Part shown: positions 36,493-39,824 of the stretch, piece by piece
How positions within the stretch are numbered: the first letter of the stretch is position 1
Layout: each line of letters starts with the position of its first letter
Source: a virus
Length of the DNA: 39,824 nt
IMG/VR virus record: IMGVR_UViG_3300032820_000030
Location: 1 to 39,824 of that record
Strand: one strand, 5' to 3'
Notes under the pieces: model-generated
Seen by the model: only the letters and a program-made list of their open reading frames with translations
Databases searched by the model: none
What the model was told of the DNA's origin: nothing
Translations under genes and position numbers: made by a program

Positions 36493-38703
36493 TTAAGTTC
36501 CAAAGAACTGTGTGCATCGGCAGTTGATGACTTCGTATGCGGGTGCGCCAAGCGACGAATCGCCCGGCCACATTAGCTGAAACCCCTTAATGGTAAAAGG
36601 CTCATTAAATTTTTTCACCTGACCACTCAACCCACCCAGATCGGCGGGAGTGAAGTGGTCGGGACGGGTCCGATTATCCAGAATCGACAACCACGTTTTC
36701 TTCTTAGCCACTCCTGTAATCTTAGCTCCCATGTGCGATCCCGCATTAGAAGCGTTAATAACCTCCGTCCGGGCGACCGTCTCGGCCCGGTGAGCGTAGG
36801 TGCGGTCAAGCATTCCCTCAATGCGCCCGGCTAGCTGGCGGATGTCCTCACCCTCGTTGGTTCCCTCCAGCAGTTGCTCACGGATTCGACTAACCGTTAC
36901 ACGGTCGATCCCGGTTATGCGGGTCGCCGCAAACCCCTTGAGGTACTTCTTCATCTCTTGCTCGAAGGGCCGCACCACGAATATTTCTTCCTCGTCCTCG
37001 TCCTGCTTCCAGTTCTTGCTCATAACCGCCTGCTCAATCATGCGGGCATCCGGTACGGGCATTCCCTTGGGCAGGGCGGCGAAGATCCGCCGGGCGAAGT
37101 GTTCACCGACCTCCATGTACAGGTCGTCGTAATCCTTCTCCCAGTCCTTGTAGTCATCCTTCAAAACCTCGTCAATCACCTTCTCCATGCCCTCGACCGA
37201 CGACTCACCACGCACCGCATCCATGATGCTACGCTTCTCATCGAGCAGCCGCTTGGCGAACTTCTTATCCCAACGCTCTACGAACTGGTCACGGTCGCCA
37301 TCAAAAGCCTTGCCGTGAGCCACCATTTCCTCGGTCGTCGTCAGGTTGAAAGCCTTGAACTCCGGGGCGATGTCCTTGTATACGGGCTGAGGGGCGGACG
37401 ATTCACCCTCAGCCCCGCCCTGTCCCGACGAATCATCATCACCCGGTGGGGCTTCTCCGTCGAGTGGCATACCTGAACCAACGCCAACCACCCCGCCATC
37501 CGGGGTAATTATCACGCCCTTCGCCGTCACGATTGCCTCGCCAGCGGGACTGTCGAGCTTATCCATGCCCGTAGCTTCACGCTTCTCGTTGATCGTCATC
37601 CAATCGGCGTTACCAACCCTGCGCCACTGCATAGCACGATCCTCTTGCAGTGCGTCGATCTGGTCACGCTGGAAGTCGAGAGATAGACCGTCACCGAAGT
37701 CTTTTACGATCCAGTAGTTCAACTCGTCACGCAGCCATGTCAGAAGCGGGATAATGTTCTCCTGATACAGCGACTTCCTCGCCTCGGCGTAGTTACTGAA
37801 TGTGCTGGCCTCGGTGTCTCCCAACAACTGTGAAGCCACGCCCATCGTGAATGAAGTCAGTCGATCCGACACTTTCTGACCTTCGATCCACTCCATCTCG
37901 CCCGGACTCATGCCCGTCTGCACCCAGTCAAGCGACCCGGACAACACCGGGATTCTGCCTGCGTTTCCGAACCCGGAATACTTCTCAGCGAACTTGGCCT
38001 CGATCTGCTCGACCTGTTCCTTGGTCAACTGCATGACGTTCCCCGTGGCCTTCAAAAGACCCGTGGGTCGGGCGTTGTTCTTCAAAAGGTTCCGGTTCCA
38101 CTTGCGGGAAAAGTTCGATTGCTCTATCGTCAGCCCCGCAACCTCGATGGGAGACAACCCCCCGAACTCGTTTAGCGGGTCAAAAATGTGAAGGGGGAGG
38201 ATCTCTTCGGGCGAGTAGATGCGTTTTTTCTCCGGTTGGTTCGGGTCTGGTGTGTAGACCCACCCACTTTCCGGGTCGTTTTCTTTTCTCAAGCTCACAA
38301 GGTCGGGCCTGAGATTGTAAAGCCCTCTGGTTTTCCCACCCCCCTCAACCTTCAAAATATAGTTTGAGCCGCTGACCAGCAGGTAGACAACCAACTGCTC
38401 GAAGAACCTTGCGCCGCCAGCCCGGGGGTTGGGTCGCTTCATTAACTCCGCCAGCGGGTGTTCACGGATCTCCACCTTCTCGCCCTGCGAGTCGCCCTTC
38501 AATACCACCCATGGCACCGCACCCACCGCCGACGAAACCAACTGCACCGCACCGAACACAACGCCATTCTTTTTATAAGCGTTATTAACTAAGCTCTGGA
38601 ACGTGCCTTTTATCTCATCGCTCGAATCAGCCAAGTCGATCAACTGCGAAAGCGATATACTCTTGAGCTTCGGCTCAAATAGATTCTTTACCCAATCAAA
38701 CAT
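36493..38703 (-). CDS. portal protein fused to MuF-like head morphogenesis domain
   Basis: 736 residues. Residues 1-400 are an HK97-type portal (MFDWVKNLFEPKLKSISLSQ, RPNPRAGGARFFEQLVVYLL, IVKDFGDGLSLDFQRDQIDA). A Gly/Pro-rich acidic linker (PLDGEAPPGDDDSSGQGGAE) joins a C-terminal part with VARTEVINASNAGSHMGAKI, DNRTRPDHFTPADLGGLSG and NCRCTQFF, the SPP1 gp7/Mu F head-morphogenesis signature. In most phages these are separate genes. The start codon follows the terminase stop by one base (TAAAATG). Confidence 0.94.
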   Translation of the reverse strand: MFDWVKNLFEPKLKSISLSQLIDLADSSDEIKGTFQSLVNNAYKKNGVVFGAVQLVSSAVGAVPWVVLKGDSQGEKVEIREHPLAELMKRPNPRAGGARFFEQLVVYLLVSGSNYILKVEGGGKTRGLYNLRPDLVSLRKENDPESGWVYTPDPNQPEKKRIYSPEEILPLHIFDPLNEFGGLSPIEVAGLTIEQSNFSRKWNRNLLKNNARPTGLLKATGNVMQLTKEQVEQIEAKFAEKYSGFGNAGRIPVLSGSLDWVQTGMSPGEMEWIEGQKVSDRLTSFTMGVASQLLGDTEASTFSNYAEARKSLYQENIIPLLTWLRDELNYWIVKDFGDGLSLDFQRDQIDALQEDRAMQWRRVGNADWMTINEKREATGMDKLDSPAGEAIVTAKGVIITPDGGVVGVGSGMPLDGEAPPGDDDSSGQGGAEGESSAPQPVYKDIAPEFKAFNLTTTEEMVAHGKAFDGDRDQFVERWDKKFAKRLLDEKRSIMDAVRGESSVEGMEKVIDEVLKDDYKDWEKDYDDLYMEVGEHFARRIFAALPKGMPVPDARMIEQAVMSKNWKQDEDEEEIFVVRPFEQEMKKYLKGFAATRITGIDRVTVSRIREQLLEGTNEGEDIRQLAGRIEGMLDRTYAHRAETVARTEVINASNAGSHMGAKITGVAKKKTWLSILDNRTRPDHFTPADLGGLSGQVKKFNEPFTIKGFQLMWPGDSSLGAPAYEVINCRCTQFFGT

Positions 38704-38704
38704 T

Positions 38705-39824
38705 TTAATACACCTCTGGCACGACCATCGTGGAAAGCTCGTTAGCCGCCATGCTCGTTATGTCAACCATGTCGTCGTGCCTCCCTGACGGAAATTGGGC
38801 CATCTCATCCTCAAATTTTGTGAGCCACGGAGCCTGCCTCCGCAGGTAAATTGTCCCGGCGGAGAACCGGGTCGCAGCTAACTGCGCCCTCGCCACCTTG
38901 TCTCCCCGCACCGTTACCGCCCGGGCAGGGAGTCCACGCCTCACCAATTCCTGCACAAGCGACAACTGGTACTGGGTCGCCTCCACCGAAATCAGCATAG
39001 GCCGATGCTCGTGGAAAGTCTGCTCAATAATGTCAGCTTGGTCAGGCCCGGCGATCCGGTCATGGATCAAGTCGAGCAACATCAGGTCACGGTTGGGGGT
39101 CACGCCCCACACGCCAAGGGCGAAAAAGTCGCTGCCCTCCTTCTGGCTCACCGCCAAGTCAACCGTTATGATCTTCCAGCAATCCGAAGCCAGCCAGCAA
39201 CCACCACCGTCCATCTGGTAGAAGTCGCCATCAGCGTGGCAATACTTGAACCACTGCCGCTTGAACAAGCCACCCTCCCGGGGTGACGGGTTCTGCTGGT
39301 ACAAAGCCTCCCACCAGTACGCACCCATCCGGGCCTCGTCGTGGTCCCACCGATTTTTCAAGTTCTCTAAGTAGGTCAGGTCGTAGCGTTCAGGCCACAA
39401 CGGGTCGCCGGGCATTCGCCCAAGAATGTCATCTTCCTCGGCTATCGCCGGGAAAATCACCGTCTCCCAGTCGGGTCGAAGCCCGTCATTTATCTCCTTG
39501 ATGATCTTTCCCGATGGGTCGTCCTCAGACCATCGGGTCTGGATCATCACACAAGCAGCACCCGGCTCAAGCCTTGTCTCAATACAGGTCATCACCATCT
39601 CGTGGGCCTTCGCCAACTGGTGTTTGCTACTGGCCTGCTCACTGGACTTAATCAAATCATCTGCGATGAAAAGATCCGCACCCTTACCCGTCAGAGATCC
39701 TGAAAGCCCGGACGTTTGTAATCCGCCCTCATGCCCCTCAAGATTCCATGAGTCCGCTGCGTGGCTGTCTTTACGGACACTGATGCCCCACAAATCCCTG
39801 CCGTATTCCTCGATCAAGTCCCTC
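38705..39824 (-). CDS. terminase large subunit, partial (5' end outside window)
   Basis: The open frame runs to the right edge, so the N-terminus, including the Walker A motif, is missing. Seen here are the ATPase Walker B strand (DLFIADDLI), the coupling motif CVMIQTRWSEDDPSG, the RNase H-like nuclease strand ITVDLAVSQKEGSDFFALGV with its catalytic Asp, and the C-terminal acidic FPSGRHDDMVDITSMAANEL. It cuts and pumps DNA into the head. Confidence 0.95.
   Translation of the reverse strand, partial: RDLIEEYGRDLWGISVRKDSHAADSWNLEGHEGGLQTSGLSGSLTGKGADLFIADDLIKSSEQASSKHQLAKAHEMVMTCIETRLEPGAACVMIQTRWSEDDPSGKIIKEINDGLRPDWETVIFPAIAEEDDILGRMPGDPLWPERYDLTYLENLKNRWDHDEARMGAYWWEALYQQNPSPREGGLFKRQWFKYCHADGDFYQMDGGGCWLASDCWKIITVDLAVSQKEGSDFFALGVWGVTPNRDLMLLDLIHDRIAGPDQADIIEQTFHEHRPMLISVEATQYQLSLVQELVRRGLPARAVTVRGDKVARAQLAATRFSAGTIYLRRQAPWLTKFEDEMAQFPSGRHDDMVDITSMAANELSTMVVPEVY

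Overview
This window is part of a tailed double-stranded DNA bacteriophage (or prophage) genome with an HK97-type capsid and, most likely, a siphovirus-type tail. The evidence is a contiguous, correctly ordered morphogenesis cassette on the minus strand: terminase large subunit, portal fused to a MuF-like domain, HK97 prohead protease, major capsid protein, decoration-like protein, connector and closure proteins, tail completion proteins, tail tube, frameshifted tail chaperones, tape measure, and tail-tip and fibre proteins. No integrase, recognisable repressor, DNA polymerase or endolysin is visible. A secreted protein with two dockerin-type repeats near position 19.3 kb resembles proteins typical of Planctomycetota. 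This makes a planctomycete-like host plausible, but that is inference from one gene.

Layout, reading from right to left along the transcribed (minus) strand: (i) 39824-20380, late genes, from terminase to small membrane or lysis-type proteins, closed by a strong terminator at 20306-20346. (ii) 19507-20333, a regulatory centre with a strong plus-strand promoter driving three small genes: an unknown, a 62-residue possible single histone fold, and a cysteine-rich zinc-ribbon protein. It is divergent from a dockerin-like protein and a metallophosphoesterase. (iii) 18.1 kb to 0.1 kb, an accessory/early region of about 45 mostly small minus-strand genes split into about 13 short operons. Recognisable members are a SNF2-type helicase, a P-loop kinase, a ParB-like protein, a predicted TET-associated-type glycosyltransferase (TAGT) and several zinc-binding proteins. 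(iv) At the left end, an initiator-like tRNA-Met, a structured untranslated segment and a very strong terminator, followed by another promoter.

The most striking feature is regulatory. At least 12 early promoters share a consensus -35 box, a 16-17 bp spacer carrying a near-palindromic operator (core TTAACGGTTAA or a variant), and a good -10 box. In seven of them a conserved leader follows, starting ATGTTG at about the expected transcription start and leading into the ribosome binding site. Exact core copies of the operator also lie inside late genes, as in phages that use dispersed repressor sites. At five promoters the stop codon of the preceding gene is embedded in the -35 box of the next promoter.

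Other notable items are an in-frame TGA splitting a small early gene, a canonical A AAA AAG -1 frameshift site in the tail chaperone genes, two neighbouring genes with Pro-Glu repeat tails, and a 90-bp tandem repeat in a tail fibre gene. Several real genes are shorter than 60 codons (1063-1215, 4763-4921, 8225-8323, 17900-18076).
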